Below the pieces are notes generated by a model. The model did no database searches and was not told where the DNA came from. It worked only from the letters and a program-made list of their open reading frames with translations. This document shows positions 25,614 through 35,815 of a stretch of DNA of 64,000 nt, piece by piece. Each line of letters starts with the position of its first letter. Within the stretch, counting starts at the first letter, position 1. The stretch covers positions 1,674,001 to 1,738,000 of the forward strand of contig NZ_CP141285.1 in NCBI RefSeq assembly GCF_035319885.1, read 5' to 3'. The translations under genes and the position numbers were made by a program. The stretch comes from Altererythrobacter sp. H2. Lineage in GTDB: Bacteria; Pseudomonadota; Alphaproteobacteria; Sphingomonadales; Sphingomonadaceae.

Positions 25614-27548
25614 ATGATTTCCTTTTTCCGCAGGTTCTTCAATTCCAAGCTCGGCGTGCCGGTTTCGCTCGGCTTCCTCGCGCTGATCGCCCTGGCCTTT
25701 GCCAGCTCGGATATTACCGGGACTGGCATGTTCGGCGGCGTTTCGGGCGGGGATCGCGTGGCGGTGGTGGGCGACGAAAAGATCGGCACTGCCGATCTCA
25801 GCCGCGCGGCCACCAATGCGCTGGACCAGATGCGGGAGCAGAACCCCACACTGACCATGGCGGCCTTCCTGCGCGACGGGGCGATTGACGAAGTGCTTGA
25901 GCAATTGCTTGACCGCACGGCCATTGCCCGGTTTGCCGAGGACATCGGCCTGCGGGCGGGCGACAACCTGCTCAACAGCGAAATCCTGGCCATCCCGGCA
26001 TTCCGGGGGCCGGATGGCAATTTTTCCGACGAAGTCTATCGCGCTGCCATCGGCCAGCAGGGGCTGACCGACGCCCAGGTGCGGCTGGACCTTGGGCAAG
26101 GCATCCTGGCCCAGCAGCTGCTCGTTCCTTCGGCCTTCGGCGCGAAGATGCCGGACAAGATGGTAAGCCAGTATGCCAGCCTGCTTAAGGAACGGCGCAC
26201 CGGCACCATCGGGATCGTTCCCAGCGCCCTCTATGAGCCAGCCAGCGGACCCAGCAAGGCTCAGATACAGGCCTATTACACCGCCAACCGCGCCGACTAT
26301 ATCCGGCCCGAGCGGCGGGTGATCCGGTTTGCCACGTTCGATGCATCGGCCGTCGCCAAGGCTTCGGAGCCGACCGAGCGCGAGATTGCGGCCCGCTACG
26401 AAACCAATCGCGAAATGTTCGCCGCCAGGGAAACCCGCCGGCTCAGCCAGCTGATCGTGCCGACTCAGCAGGCTGCCAACGCGATCCGTGACAAGGTTTC
26501 GGCCGGGGGCTCGCTCGAAGCCGCCGCGCGCGAGGCCGGGTTTGCACTGTCCACTGTCGGGCCGATCGAACGTGAAGCGCTGACTTCGCAGTCGTCGGCA
26601 GCGGTCGCGACGGCGGCCTTTTCTGCGGCGCAGGGCGCAGTGGCCACGACAGCACGGAGTGGTCTTGGCTGGCACGTGATCCGGGTGGATGCCATCGAGC
26701 GCACGCCGGGTCGCAACCTTGAACAGGCCCGCGGTGATCTGGTGACCGCCTTGCGCGCGGAAAAGCAGCGTCAGGCAATTGCCGATATCTCTGCCTCGAT
26801 CGAGGAACAGCTCGATGAAGGCGTCGGCCTGGCCGATGTCGCCAAGACGGTCTCGGCCGAGCTGACCACGACCCCGCAGGTGACGGCGGACGGCCGTATC
26901 TATGGGACGGCAGGGGAAACCGTGCCGCAGGTCCTGGGTCCGGTGCTTCAGACTGCATTCCAGATGGAAGAGGGCGAGCCCCAGATTGCCGAACTCGTTC
27001 CGGGCGAGCTTTTCATCATTTTCGAAGCCAGCGATATCACCCCGTCGGCAACCGCTCCGCTGGCCGAGATCGAATCCCAGATCATGGCCGACTGGAAGCG
27101 GGCCGAAGGTCTCAAGCGCGCCAAGGCTGCGGCGGACCGCATTCTGGCGGCACTCGGCAAGGGGGCCACGCTGACAGCGGCGATGCGGGCGGAAAATGCC
27201 CGGCTGACCAATCTCGATCCGATCAATCTTTCGCGCGAGCAGCTGGCCGCAACCGGCCAGCGCGTGCCCCCTCCGCTCGCGCTGATGTTCAGCATGGCGC
27301 AGGGGACATCCAAGAAGCTTGAGGCACCGAACGACTCCGGTTGGTTCCTCGTCCAGCTGGACCGGATCGAAGCGGGCACGATCGCGCGTGATGATCCGGT
27401 GTTCGCCCAGGCCAAGCGCGAACTGGGCCAGACGCTGGGGCAGGAATATGCTGCGCAGCTGCGCTCTGCCTTGCGGGCTGACGTGGGTGTGGAGCGCAAC
27501 CAGGCCGCCATCGACGCCGTCCGCAAGCAGCTCACCGGCGAAAACTGA
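25614..27548 (+). CDS. ppiD: Periplasmic peptidyl-prolyl isomerase, PpiD/SurA-like
   Basis: A 644-aa protein anchored by one N-terminal membrane helix (about residues 13-32) with a periplasmic SurA-N-like helical region (GDEKIGTADLSRAATNALDQM) and a parvulin-type domain near 265-370 (RRLSQLIVPTQQAANAIRDKVSAG, GLGWHVIRVDAIER). The PpiD family assists folding of proteins leaving SecYEG. The parvulin motif is weakly conserved, so it may act mainly as a chaperone. Its ATG is divergent from tpiA. The trpE ribosome site starts at its stop codon, so it heads the long trp run. Confidence 0.88.
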   Translation: MISFFRRFFNSKLGVPVSLGFLALIALAFASSDITGTGMFGGVSGGDRVAVVGDEKIGTADLSRAATNALDQMREQNPTLTMAAFLRDGAIDEVLEQLLDRTAIARFAEDIGLRAGDNLLNSEILAIPAFRGPDGNFSDEVYRAAIGQQGLTDAQVRLDLGQGILAQQLLVPSAFGAKMPDKMVSQYASLLKERRTGTIGIVPSALYEPASGPSKAQIQAYYTANRADYIRPERRVIRFATFDASAVAKASEPTEREIAARYETNREMFAARETRRLSQLIVPTQQAANAIRDKVSAGGSLEAAAREAGFALSTVGPIEREALTSQSSAAVATAAFSAAQGAVATTARSGLGWHVIRVDAIERTPGRNLEQARGDLVTALRAEKQRQAIADISASIEEQLDEGVGLADVAKTVSAELTTTPQVTADGRIYGTAGETVPQVLGPVLQTAFQMEEGEPQIAELVPGELFIIFEASDITPSATAPLAEIESQIMADWKRAEGLKRAKAAADRILAALGKGATLTAAMRAENARLTNLDPINLSREQLAATGQRVPPPLALMFSMAQGTSKKLEAPNDSGWFLVQLDRIEAGTIARDDPVFAQAKRELGQTLGQEYAAQLRSALRADVGVERNQAAIDAVRKQLTGEN

Positions 27549-27558
27549 GGAGGCCGCC

Positions 27559-29073
27559 CTGCCCGGCCCCGCGCCCGAGAATGCCGAATCCGCTGCCCAG
27601 GCGCTCGCCCGGGGCGAGCCGGCGCTCGTCTGGCGCAAGGTCATCGCCGATACCGAAACACCGGTAGGCGCCGCCCGCAAACTGATCGAACCGGGCCGGG
27701 GCGACTTCCTGCTGGAATCGGTCGAAGGCGGCGAAGTACGCGGGCGCTACAGCCTGCTCGGTCTGGACCCCGACCTGCTGTTCCGCGCACAGGGCAACAC
27801 CGCCGAGATATTCCGCCACTGGCAGACCGACCGGTCCGGCAGCGAAGCGGTGCCCGGCAACAGCCTTGATGCGCTGAGGGCGTTGGCCGCCGCCTGCCGG
27901 ATCGACGTGCCCGATGCCTTGCCGCCCGCGCTCGCCTGCCTGGTCGGGTACTTCGGGTACGAAACAATCGGCCTGGTCGAAGACCTGCCGCGCGCGCCCG
28001 CCAGCCCGGTCGGCCTGCCTGACATGGTGTTCGTCCGCCCCACCCTGATTCTGGTGTTCGACCGGCTGACTGACGCGCTCTACCTGGTCGCTCCCATCTG
28101 GCCCGAAGGCGGCGATCCGGCCCGCCGGGTAGCCGATGCCGGGGAGCGGATTGATGCGGCGCTGGCGCGGCTCGCGCAAGCACCCCCGCCTGAGCCACGC
28201 GCTTCCGCCCTGCCCGACATGGCGCTTGAACCGACCATCTCGCAAGACCGGTACTTCGACATGGTCGCGCGGGCGAAAGATTACATCGCGGCGGGCGACG
28301 TCTTCCAGGTGGTGCTCGCCCAGCGCTTCACCTGCCCCTTCCCGCTGCCGCCGTTCGAGCTGTATCGTGCGCTGCGGCGGGTCAATCCCTCGCCTTTCCT
28401 CTACTTCCTTGACCTGCCTGGCTTTGCCGTGGTCGGATCGAGCCCGGAAATCCTGGTCCGTGTTCGCGATGGCGAGGTGACCATCCGCCCGATTGCCGGA
28501 ACGCGCCCGCGCGGCGCCACGCGCGAGGAAGACGACGCCAATGAGGCGAGCCTGCTCGCTGACCCGAAGGAACGGGCCGAGCACCTGATGCTGCTGGATC
28601 TGGGGCGCAATGATGTCGGCCGGGTGGCGGCCAGAGGGACAGTCACGGTCACCGACAGCTACACCATCGAACGCTATAGCCACGTGATGCATATCGTCAG
28701 CAACGTGGTCGGACGGCTCGATCCTGCGCATGATGCGCTCGACGCGCTGTTTGCCGGGTTCCCGGCCGGCACAGTCAGCGGTGCGCCCAAGATCCGCGCC
28801 TGCGAGATTATCGCTGAACTGGAGCCGGAGGCGCGTGGCGCCTATGCTGGCGGGGTCGGCTATTTTGCACCTGATGGCTCGGTTGACAGCTGCATCGTGC
28901 TGCGCACCGGCGTGGTCAAGGACGGGGTACTCCACGTTCAGGCCGGAGCCGGGATCGTCGCTGACAGCGTGCCCGACTACGAGCACCGTGAATGCCAGGC
29001 CAAGGCGGGGGCGCTGCTGGCCGCCGCACGCGAAGCGGCGCGGATCGCGCAGGAACCGGGGTTCGGGCAATGA
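27559..29073 (+). CDS. trpE: Anthranilate synthase component I
   Basis: Large subunit of anthranilate synthase, making anthranilate from chorismate with ammonia supplied by TrpG. It carries the tryptophan feedback-site motif LLES plus RYSLLG near residues 50-65, and the chorismate-binding core: IAAGDVFQVVLAQRF, RPIAGTRPRGAT, DLGRNDVGRVA, FPAGTVSGAPKIRA. No ATG, GTG or TTG exists in frame before the conserved region. A strong site GAGGAGG (27547-27553) sits 5 nt before CTG 27559, which I take as the start, giving 504 aa. Cotranscription with ppiD is likely; it overlaps the next gene by ATGA. Confidence 0.93.
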   Translation: MPGPAPENAESAAQALARGEPALVWRKVIADTETPVGAARKLIEPGRGDFLLESVEGGEVRGRYSLLGLDPDLLFRAQGNTAEIFRHWQTDRSGSEAVPGNSLDALRALAAACRIDVPDALPPALACLVGYFGYETIGLVEDLPRAPASPVGLPDMVFVRPTLILVFDRLTDALYLVAPIWPEGGDPARRVADAGERIDAALARLAQAPPPEPRASALPDMALEPTISQDRYFDMVARAKDYIAAGDVFQVVLAQRFTCPFPLPPFELYRALRRVNPSPFLYFLDLPGFAVVGSSPEILVRVRDGEVTIRPIAGTRPRGATREEDDANEASLLADPKERAEHLMLLDLGRNDVGRVAARGTVTVTDSYTIERYSHVMHIVSNVVGRLDPAHDALDALFAGFPAGTVSGAPKIRACEIIAELEPEARGAYAGGVGYFAPDGSVDSCIVLRTGVVKDGVLHVQAGAGIVADSVPDYEHRECQAKAGALLAAAREAARIAQEPGFGQ

Positions 29074-29888
29074 GGTGGCTGCTGTGCACCGCGCTGCTCG
29101 CGCTCGCCGCCTGCGGCCAGGAATCGGCCGGCGAGCCGGTCATGCGGACCGAAATCGGCAGCGGCGAGGCGGATCAGGCGGAGGCATTGCCCGAACCCGC
29201 GCCCACGGTTGCTTCGGCCTGCCGCACCATCGTGTTCGAGGAGGTGAGCTTCACGCACTGTGTGGCCGATCCGAAGCAGCACCGGATCGCCACCGACCTC
29301 GGCCCGGATGACGGCGCGCCCTATCGCAGCCTCGCCAACCTCGCCGCGGGCCGCCCGGCCGAAGCCGCGCCGGTCGCCTTCGCGGTCAACGGCGGCATGT
29401 TCGATGAGGAGGGCAAGCCGATCGGCTACTATGTCGAAGCGGGCAAGCGGCTCAAGGAACTGAACCGCAACGATGGCAGCGGCAATTTCCATCTCAAGCC
29501 CAACGGGGTGTTCTTCGGCACCGGCTCCAGATGGCAGGTCCGCACTGCGGAGGATTTCTACACCAACGTGGGCGACCGGCCGGAATTCGGCACGCAGAGC
29601 GGGCCGATGCTGGTGATCGGCGGGAATATCCACCCGGAAATCACCGAGAACGGCCCCTCGCGCACGATCCGCAACGCGGTCGGCGTGGACGCGGCGGGCC
29701 GCGCGCATTTCGTGCAGTCGGCAGGCGCGGTCAGCTTCGGCGTGCTGGCGCGCCTGTTCCGGGATGAGCTGAAGACGCCCAACGCGCTCTATCTCGATGG
29801 TTCGGTCAGCTCGCTGTGGGATCCGGCCAGCGACCGGCTTGATACCCGTGCCCCGCTCGGCCCGCTGATCGTCGTGGAAACCCGATAA
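29070..29888 (+). CDS. Phosphodiester glycosidase-family lipoprotein (NAGPA domain)
   Basis: A 272-aa protein with a lipoprotein signal (RWLLCTALLALAAC, lipid-attachment Cys15), followed by a Glu/Ala/Pro-rich spacer and a domain of the NAGPA type (N-acetylglucosamine-1-phosphodiester alpha-N-acetylglucosaminidase): AFAVNGGMFDEEGKPIGYYVE, FHLKPNGVFFGT, TQSGPMLVIGG, TIRNAVGVD and ALYLDGSVSSLW are family hallmarks. It probably removes sugar phosphodiesters from envelope polymers. It sits between trpE and pip with coupled 4-nt and 1-nt overlaps, although unrelated to tryptophan synthesis. Confidence 0.88.
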   Translation: MRWLLCTALLALAACGQESAGEPVMRTEIGSGEADQAEALPEPAPTVASACRTIVFEEVSFTHCVADPKQHRIATDLGPDDGAPYRSLANLAAGRPAEAAPVAFAVNGGMFDEEGKPIGYYVEAGKRLKELNRNDGSGNFHLKPNGVFFGTGSRWQVRTAEDFYTNVGDRPEFGTQSGPMLVIGGNIHPEITENGPSRTIRNAVGVDAAGRAHFVQSAGAVSFGVLARLFRDELKTPNALYLDGSVSSLWDPASDRLDTRAPLGPLIVVETR

Positions 29889-30844
29889 TGCCCCTCACCT
29901 ACGCCCGTACCCTCTACCCCGAGATCGAGCCCTACGAGAGCGGGATGCTCGACGTTGGCGAAGGCCACTCGCTCTATTACGAGCGGGTTGGCACCCCCGG
30001 CGCAAAACCGGCGGTGTTCCTCCACGGCGGCCCTGGCGGCGGCATGGCGCCCTCGCACCGCCGCCAGTGGGACCCGGCCCGCTATGACGTGCTGCTGTTC
30101 GACCAGCGCGGCTGCGGCAAGTCGCTCCCCTTCGCCGAAATCGAGCACAACGATACCTGGCGGATCGTGGCGGATATCGAGCGGCTGCGCCAGATGTGCG
30201 GGCACGAGAAATGGCAGGTGTTCGGCGGCAGCTGGGGCGCGACGCTCGCCCTTGCCTATGCCCAGACACACCCCGATCGGGTGACGGAGCTGATCCTGCG
30301 CGGCGTGTTCCTCGCCCGCGAGCAGGAGAAGAACTGGCTCTACCGCTACGGCGCAAGCGAGATCATGGCCGAGCAGTGGGCCAGTTTCAGCGGCCATATC
30401 CCCGAGGCCGAGCGCGGCGACCTGGTGCGTGCCTATCATGACCGCCTGACCAGTGAGGACGAGGCCACCCGCCTCGCGGCGGCGAAGGAATGGTCGCTGT
30501 GGGAAGGCTCGGTCGCCACCCTGCTGCCCAATCCGGACCTGCTGGCCGACTTCGCCGAGCCGGCCAAGGCGCTTCCCTTCGCCCGCATCTGCGCCCGCTA
30601 TTTCCTCAACGATTTCTACCTTGAGGAAGCGCAGCTGCTGCGTGATGCGCACAAGCTGAAGGGCATTCCCGGAATTATCGTGCAGGGACGTCACGACATT
30701 TGCTGCCCGCCAACCTCCGCCTGGGCGCTCAAGCAGGCCTGGCCTGAAGTCGACCTGCGGATCGTCCACGACGGCGGCCACGCCGCGAGCGAGCCGGGGA
30801 TCGTCGACGGCCTGGTGCGGGCGACGGATGAGTTTGCGGCATGA
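29888..30844 (+). CDS. pip: Proline iminopeptidase (prolyl aminopeptidase)
   Basis: An alpha/beta-hydrolase of peptidase family S33 that removes N-terminal proline. Landmarks: oxyanion motif [10 protein letters not shown], family motif [10 protein letters not shown], nucleophile elbow [14 protein letters not shown] (Ser), a late Asp in [12 protein letters not shown] and catalytic His in [10 protein letters not shown]. 318 aa, normal length. The ATG shares one base with the glycosidase stop and the gene overlaps trpG by ATGA, so it is embedded in the trp operon. Confidence 0.95.
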   Translation: MPLTYARTLYPEIEPYESGMLDVGEGHSLYYERVGTPGAKPAVFLHGGPGGGMAPSHRRQWDPARYDVLLFDQRGCGKSLPFAEIEHNDTWRIVADIERLRQMCGHEKWQVFGGSWGATLALAYAQTHPDRVTELILRGVFLAREQEKNWLYRYGASEIMAEQWASFSGHIPEAERGDLVRAYHDRLTSEDEATRLAAAKEWSLWEGSVATLLPNPDLLADFAEPAKALPFARICARYFLNDFYLEEAQLLRDAHKLKGIPGIIVQGRHDICCPPTSAWALKQAWPEVDLRIVHDGGHAASEPGIVDGLVRATDEFAA

Positions 30845-31425
30845 TCCTCGTCATCGACAATTACGACAGCTTCACCTTCAACCTGGTCCATTACCTGATG
30901 GAACTGGGGGCCGAGGTGCGGGTGGAGCGCAATGATGCGATCAGCGCCGGGCAGGCGGTATCGGGCGGGGCAAAAGGCTGCCTCATATCCCCCGGCCCGT
31001 GCACGCCTAACGAGGCGGGGATCAGCCTTGATCTCGTCGCCGCCTGCGCCGGCGCGCGCCTGCCGCTGCTCGGCGTGTGCCTGGGCCACCAGTCGATCGG
31101 GCAGTATTTCGGCGGCAAGGTGGTGCGCGGCGGGTTGATGCACGGCAAGACCAGCCCGGTGACGCACGATGGCACCGGCTTGTTCGCCGGGCTCCCCAGC
31201 CCCTTCACCGCCACCCGCTACCATTCGCTGATCGTCGAGGACATCCCGGATTGCCTTGTGGTCAACGCGCGCTCCGACGATGGCCACGTGCAGGGTTTCC
31301 GCCACGTCGAGTTGCCGATCCACGGAGTCCAGTTCCACCCCGAATCCATCGCCACCGAGCATGGCCACGCCCTGCTCGCCAACTTCCTGCGCCTGTGCGG
31401 GATCGTACCGGAGCCAATCCGATGA
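30841..31425 (+). CDS. trpG: Anthranilate synthase component II (glutamine amidotransferase)
   Basis: Provides ammonia from glutamine to TrpE. The 194-aa class I amidotransferase has the oxyanion segment [13 protein letters not shown], nucleophile Cys in [12 protein letters not shown], and the catalytic His-Glu pair in [16 protein letters not shown]. The N-terminal [18 protein letters not shown] is typical of TrpG/PabA. Because no separate pabA is seen here, it may also serve aminodeoxychorismate synthesis, as in other bacteria. Coupled to pip and trpD by ATGA overlaps. Confidence 0.96.
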   Translation: MILVIDNYDSFTFNLVHYLMELGAEVRVERNDAISAGQAVSGGAKGCLISPGPCTPNEAGISLDLVAACAGARLPLLGVCLGHQSIGQYFGGKVVRGGLMHGKTSPVTHDGTGLFAGLPSPFTATRYHSLIVEDIPDCLVVNARSDDGHVQGFRHVELPIHGVQFHPESIATEHGHALLANFLRLCGIVPEPIR

Positions 31426-32414
31426 AATCGCTGCCCGGCGCCGATGCCCACCTCAATGAAACCGAAGCCGAGGAAGTATTCGGCTGGATCCTCGACGGCG
31501 AAACCAGCGAGGACGAGATCGCCCGCTTTCTGATCGACCTTTCCGACCGGAGCGAGACGGCGGAGGAAATCGCCGGAGCCGCCCGCGCCTTGCGTGCCCG
31601 CCTGATCCCGATCGCCGCGCCCGCCAATGCGGTCGACTGCTGCGGCACCGGCGGCGATGGGCACCATACGCTCAATGTCTCGACCGCCGTCAGCCTGGTG
31701 GTGGCGGCCGCGGGCGTGCCGGTGGCGAAGCACGGCAACCGCGCCGCCAGCAGCAAGGCAGGCGCCGCCGACACCCTTGAAGCACTCGGTCTCGACATGG
31801 AAGCAGCCGGCCGCACTGCCGAGAAGACTCTTGCCGAAATCGGCATCTGCTTCCTGTTCGCCAAGAACCACCATCCGGCGATGGGCCGGATTCAGCCCAT
31901 CCGCCAGCGGCTGGCGCGCCGCACGATCTTCAACCTGATGGGGCCGCTGTCCAACCCGGCCGGGGTCCAGCGCCAGCTGATCGGCATTGCCCGCCCCGCC
32001 TATGTGCCGATTTATGCCGAGGCCAAGGCAAGGCTGGGCACGATCCGTACCTTTATCGCTTCGGGCGACGAGGGGCTCGACGAGTTGAGCCTGGCCGGCG
32101 GCAACGAACTGGCCGACGTGCGCGGGCGCAATTTCGAGATGCGGCGGGTCGATTGCACCATGGCTGGCCTGCCCCATTCCCCGGTCGAGGCGATCCGGGG
32201 CGGCGATCCGGCGCACAATGCCAAGGCGCTCAAGGCCCTGCTCGATGGTGTTCCCGGACCCTACCGCGATGCAGTGCTGTTCAACGCGGCCGCCACCCTG
32301 CTGGTGGCCGGCGCTGCGACCAGCTGGACCGACGGCGCCGCCCGGGCCGCCGAATCGCTCGACAGCGGTGCCGCAGCCAACCTGCTCACCCGCTGGATCG
32401 AGATTGCCCGATGA
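31422..32414 (+). CDS. trpD: Anthranilate phosphoribosyltransferase
   Basis: Joins anthranilate to PRPP, the second step of tryptophan synthesis. The 330-aa protein shows the PRPP-binding signature [38 protein letters not shown], anthranilate-site [22 protein letters not shown] and the metal-site region [13 protein letters not shown] overlaps on both sides (with trpG and trpC) indicate coupled translation. Confidence 0.97.
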   Translation: MKSLPGADAHLNETEAEEVFGWILDGETSEDEIARFLIDLSDRSETAEEIAGAARALRARLIPIAAPANAVDCCGTGGDGHHTLNVSTAVSLVVAAAGVPVAKHGNRAASSKAGAADTLEALGLDMEAAGRTAEKTLAEIGICFLFAKNHHPAMGRIQPIRQRLARRTIFNLMGPLSNPAGVQRQLIGIARPAYVPIYAEAKARLGTIRTFIASGDEGLDELSLAGGNELADVRGRNFEMRRVDCTMAGLPHSPVEAIRGGDPAHNAKALKALLDGVPGPYRDAVLFNAAATLLVAGAATSWTDGAARAAESLDSGAAANLLTRWIEIAR

Positions 32415-33202
32415 ACAAGCTTGAGGAAATCTGCGCGACCAAGCAGACCGAAGTGGCCCAGCGCCGGGCCGAGCAGTCGGTAACGGCGCTCGACCATCTT
32501 GCAGCCGGGCAAACGCCGCCGCGCGGCTTCGAGGCTGCCCTGCGCGCCAAAGCGGCTGATGGTTTTGCCCTGATCGCAGAAATCAAGAAAGCTTCGCCGT
32601 CCAAGGGGCTGATCCGGGCTGATTTCGATCCCGCTGATCATGCACGTGCCTATCAGGCCGGCGGCGCTGCGTGCCTGTCCGTGCTGACCGATGCGCCCTA
32701 TTTCCAGGGGCACGAGGACTATCTGGTCGCTGCCCGCACCGCCTGTAACCTGCCGGTCCTGCGCAAGGACTTCATGGTCCATCCGTGGCAGGTGGCCGAA
32801 GCGCGGGCGATCGGTGCCGATGCGATCCTGATCATCGTCGCCGCGCTGGAAGACAGCGCGATGGCGGAAATCGAGGCGGCTGCGATGGAGCGCGGGATGG
32901 ATGTGCTGGTCGAAGTGCATGACGAAGCCGAGATGGAGCGCGCCCATGCGCTGAAGTCCCGGCTGATCGGAGTAAACAACCGCAATCTCAAGACTTTCAC
33001 CACCGATCTTGCCACCACCGAAAGGCTTGCCCCGCTCGCCCCTCCCGGCACTCTGCTGGTCGGTGAAAGCGGGATCAACAGCCATGCCGATTGCGAGCGA
33101 TTGGCCCGCAGCGGCGTCCGGACTTTCCTCGTCGGGGAAAGCCTGATGCGGCAGGCCGATGTAGAGGGCGCGACGCGGGCACTTTTGACAGGACGAGCCT
33201 GA
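32411..33202 (+). CDS. trpC: Indole-3-glycerol phosphate synthase
   Basis: TIM-barrel enzyme closing the pyrrole ring of indole-3-glycerol phosphate. Landmarks: catalytic Lys in [26 protein letters not shown]-like strand, [13 protein letters not shown], Glu in [13 protein letters not shown], and [10 protein letters not shown]. Length 263 aa is for the monofunctional enzyme; trpF is not fused and is not in the window. The last gene of the coupled trp run; a 180-nt gap precedes moaC. Confidence 0.97.
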   Translation: MNKLEEICATKQTEVAQRRAEQSVTALDHLAAGQTPPRGFEAALRAKAADGFALIAEIKKASPSKGLIRADFDPADHARAYQAGGAACLSVLTDAPYFQGHEDYLVAARTACNLPVLRKDFMVHPWQVAEARAIGADAILIIVAALEDSAMAEIEAAAMERGMDVLVEVHDEAEMERAHALKSRLIGVNNRNLKTFTTDLATTERLAPLAPPGTLLVGESGINSHADCERLARSGVRTFLVGESLMRQADVEGATRALLTGRA

Positions 33203-33327
33203 CGCGCAGACACTGTCCTACAAGGTGCTCGTCTGGCATAGAGGGCGGATGAGCATGAGTGCCACTCCGTCCGTTTTCCTGCCCCCGTCTGGTGAGATGC
33301 ACCGCCCGGACTTTTTCTCTCCAGGAC

Positions 33328-33345
33328 TGTGTAACATGTGTAACA
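33328..33345. repeat. Tandem 9-bp repeat TGTGTAACA x2 upstream of moaC
   Basis: Two perfect tandem copies, 33328-33336 and 33337-33345, centred 46 nt before the moaC start in the trpC-moaC gap. Nine-base spacing puts both copies on nearly the same DNA face, suggesting a regulator site. No clear -10 is visible. Confidence 0.6.
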
Positions 33346-33382
33346 GGTCTCCGGATTCCAGGCACTTGCGGGGACCCGGCCA

Positions 33383-33849
<467 letters not shown>

Positions 33850-33853
<4 letters not shown>

Positions 33854-35031
33854 GCCTGCCTGCGCTCACCATCGAGCAGGCGCAGGCGCGGATGCTGGCC
33901 CTGCTCGCGCCGATGCCGGCGGAGGCGGTGCCGGTCGAGCGGGCGCTGGGCCGCTACCTTGCGCAGCCGCTGGTGGCGGCGCGGACCCAGCCGCCGGCCG
34001 ACCTTTCGGCGATGGACGGCTACGCGGTGGCGGGCACAGGCCCGTGGCAGCGATTGGGCGAGAGCCGCTGCGGCGAGCCGTTTGGCGGGCCGATCGCAGC
34101 GGGGCAATGCGTCCGCATCTCGACCGGCGCGATCCTGCCCCTTGGGGCGGACCGCGTGCTGATCCAGGAAGATGCCCTGGTGGCGGGCGCGCAGGTCTCC
34201 GCCACCGTCGATCCGGCCGCTGGCAAGCACATCCGCCGCAAGGGGTTCGAGTTCGCGCCCGGCGCTCTCCTCCTGCCCGCCGGGCCCTGGATCGGCCCGG
34301 CGCAACTGGCACTGGTGCGCTCTGCCGGCCATGCGACGGTGCCCGTCCACGCTGCGCCGACCGTGGCCGTGTTCGACAGCGGTGACGAGCTGACCAGCGA
34401 CCCTACCTCCTGCGCTGTCCACCAGATCCCCGCCAGCAACGGCGCCATGCTCGGGGCCATGGCGTCATCGCTGCCCTGCACCGTGCGGCAGGGCGCACCC
34501 CTGCCCGACCGGCTCGATGCGATCGTCGCCGCGCTGGAGGACCATGCCGATGCCGACCTGCTGGTCCTGACCGGCGGCGCCTCTGTGGGCGTCCATGACC
34601 TGGCCCGGCCTGCGCTGGAGGCAGTTGGGGCAGAGCTCGACTTCTGGAAGGTTGCGATGAAGCCCGGCAAGCCGCTGATGGTCGCCCGGCGCGGCCGCCA
34701 GGTCGTGATTGGCCTGCCTGGCAACCCGGTTTCGGCCTTCGTGACCGGCTTCCTGTTCATGCTGCCTGCGCTGCGCCGGTTGCTGGGGGCGGCCGAATGC
34801 CTCCCGCAAACCGTATCCATCCCCCTGGCAACCGACTGCGCACCGGGCGGACCAAGGCGCGAATTGCTGCGCGGGTCGCTCAGGCCGGATGGCGTGATGC
34901 CATCGCGCGAGCAGGACAGCAGCGCCTTGCTCAGCCTCGCCCGGTCTGACGTGCTGATCGACCGTCCCGCACACGCCGATGAGGCTAAAGCGGGAACGCC
35001 TGTTCCGGTCTACCTGCTCGGAAACGGCTGA
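33850..35031 (+). CDS. moeA: Molybdopterin molybdenumtransferase
   Basis: Inserts molybdate into adenylylated molybdopterin. The 393-aa protein shows the MoeA domains: [29 protein letters not shown], the MPT-binding MogA-like domain with [11 protein letters not shown] and [32 protein letters not shown], and the C-terminal beta domain. Translation is coupled to moaC. The lexA promoter begins 6 nt after its stop codon. Confidence 0.96.
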
Positions 35032-35036
35032 AATGC

Positions 35037-35079
35037 TTGACTCGTGAAACGGGGTTGCCTACTTGTTCCACATTCGTTC
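35037..35079 (+). promoter_or_regulatory. lexA promoter with alphaproteobacterial LexA (SOS) box
   Basis: TTGACT (35037-35042) and TACTTG (35060-35065) are spaced by 17 nt. The box GTTC-N7-GTTC (35065-35068, 35076-35079) is the exact alphaproteobacterial LexA consensus and covers the -10 end and transcription start, so LexA should repress its own gene. Confidence 0.8.
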
Positions 35080-35122
35080 GCATGGCGCGGGCGGAACAGG
35101 AACGGCACAGGGAGCCTCCGCG

Positions 35123-35815
35123 ATGCTGACAGCCAAGCAGCATGAACTGATCCGCTTCATTCAGGTTCGCCTGGAAGAAACCGGCATTTCCCCCAGTTTC
35201 GAGGAAATGAAGGAAGCGCTCGATCTCAAGAGCAAGTCCGGCGTTCACCGCCTGATTTCCGCTCTGGAAGAGCGCGGCTTCATCCGCCGGCTGCCCAACC
35301 GGGCCCGCGCGCTGGAGGTGCTCAAGCAGCCGGAAGACGTGCTGTCGGTGCCGAAAGCAGCGCCCCGTGCAGCCAATGATCCGGTCAGCCTGGCCCGCGC
35401 ACCTGCGAAGCAGGCGCCGCGCCCGGCCAACGATGTGGTCGATATCCCGCTGCATGGCCGGATTGCCGCCGGTGCGCCGATTGAGGCTTTCGAGGAGCAC
35501 AGCAGCCTGCCGGTCCCCGCCGCCCTGCTGGGCCCGGGCGAGCATTACGCGCTGGAGGTTTCCGGCGATTCGATGATCGAGGCAGGCATCTTCGACGGGG
35601 ACTTCGCGCTGGTCCGCCGGACCGATACCGCGCGTGATGGTGAAATCGTGGTCGCGCTGGTCGACAACGAGGAAGCGACGCTGAAGTACCTGCACCGCGA
35701 TGCGGGGATGGTGCGGCTTGATCCGGCCAATGCGAGTTATGACCCGCAGGTCTACGAACCCCATCGGGTCCAGGTCCAGGGCAAACTCGCGGGCCTCCTA
35801 CGGCGCTATCACTGA
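35123..35815 (+). CDS. lexA: SOS repressor LexA
   Basis: Represses DNA-damage genes and cleaves itself when RecA filaments form. The 230-aa protein has the winged helix-turn-helix ([34 protein letters not shown]) and an S24 peptidase domain with cleavage site Ala116-Gly117 in [10 protein letters not shown], Ser150 in SGDSMIEAG and Lys188 in ATLKYLH. ATG 35123 gives the canonical N-terminus with GGGAGCC upstream. The preceding perfect LexA box shows autoregulation. The last 18 nt overlap the convergent comEC gene. Confidence 0.97.
   Translation: MLTAKQHELIRFIQVRLEETGISPSFEEMKEALDLKSKSGVHRLISALEERGFIRRLPNRARALEVLKQPEDVLSVPKAAPRAANDPVSLARAPAKQAPRPANDVVDIPLHGRIAAGAPIEAFEEHSSLPVPAALLGPGEHYALEVSGDSMIEAGIFDGDFALVRRTDTARDGEIVVALVDNEEATLKYLHRDAGMVRLDPANASYDPQVYEPHRVQVQGKLAGLLRRYH

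Noticed and set aside
25491-27680. Long minus-strand open frame across ppiD
   Set aside because: Antisense shadow of a clear PpiD gene; no family sequence and no ribosome site.
27532-29070. Minus-strand open frame across trpE
   Set aside because: Antisense shadow of a well-conserved gene.
34993-35006. GGAAC-GCCT-GTTCC inverted repeat, equal to a Gram-positive-type LexA box, near lexA
   Set aside because: It lies inside the moeA coding end, and the alphaproteobacterial box GTTC-N7-GTTC is present at the proper place on the lexA promoter; chance similarity is more likely.
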